Assembly (NCBI GenBank): GCA_013076295.1
Contig: RQOL01000616.1
Coordinates: forward strand, 806,001 to 870,000
Reading direction: 5' to 3'
Origin: Sanderia malayensis
Taxonomy: Eukaryota; Cnidaria; Scyphozoa; Semaeostomeae; Pelagiidae
DNA: 64,000 nt
Of the stretch, positions 63,961-64,000 are shown one piece after another. Below the pieces are notes generated by a model. The model was not told where the DNA came from and made no database searches. It was given only the letters and a program-made list of their open reading frames with translations. Each line of letters opens with the position of its first letter. Position 1 is the stretch's first letter. The translations under genes and the position numbers were made by a program.

Positions 63961-64000
63961 CTGCAAGTCAATGAGTTTCGAAATTACAAATACTATCACA

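Noticed and set aside
1..64000. tRNA, rRNA or snRNA genes
   Set aside because: None recognised by eye; a covariance-model search would be needed to exclude diverged copies.

Overview
This is nuclear DNA from an intron-rich invertebrate animal. It holds multi-exon homologues of animal-specific genes (TAF1, DSTYK, a BOK/BAX-type BCL-2 protein, dystroglycan-like receptors), a BEL/Pao LTR retrotransposon and dense non-autonomous DNA transposons. The AT-rich background, BEL element and MITE load fit an early-branching marine invertebrate such as a sponge or cnidarian, but I cannot name the species.

Layout. From 1 to 26,985 (minus strand) lies the 5' part of TAF1: 23 exons encoding 1,074 residues, all splice phases compatible, with the C-terminal part (bromodomain region) beyond the left edge. 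Its introns hold most of the repeats: a CCAT microsatellite, MITEs with recognisable target-site duplications (8-bp hAT-like, 9-bp Mutator-like, TA-flanked), a foldback structure, a 57-bp minisatellite, and an intronless class A GPCR gene (9,112-10,692, opposite strand) inside the 9.8-kb intron 19. About 600 bp upstream of TAF1, also on the minus strand, is a two-exon BOK-like gene (27,596-28,524). Next come a LINE insertion with internal inversion and an 11-bp target-site duplication (28,886-29,774) and a decayed LINE scrap. From 31 to 44 kb on the plus strand are two intronless dystroglycan-like receptor paralogues with large, divergent cytoplasmic tails, followed by a GT8 glycosyltransferase-like gene (45,049-46,116) that lacks the DxD motif. 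DSTYK (five exons, 936 aa) occupies 47,611-51,379 on the minus strand. A complete-looking but pol-less BEL/Pao element (53,436-57,545) with two LTRs of equal length follows. The right end (60,118-63,960 and beyond, possibly from 57,795) is the 3' part of an unrecognised Ser/Thr-rich, probably extracellular protein gene on the minus strand.

Functionally the genes are unrelated housekeeping and signalling loci (basal transcription, apoptosis, kinase signalling, cell-surface adhesion). The only suggestive cluster is the pair of dystroglycan-like receptors next to a GT8 glycosyltransferase-like gene. The most unusual points are: altered autoproteolysis sites in both dystroglycan-like proteins (Gln-Ser and Gly-Cys instead of Gly-Ser), the DxD-less GT8 protein with a possible overlapping uORF, the gag-only BEL element, and the twin-priming-like LINE insertion.
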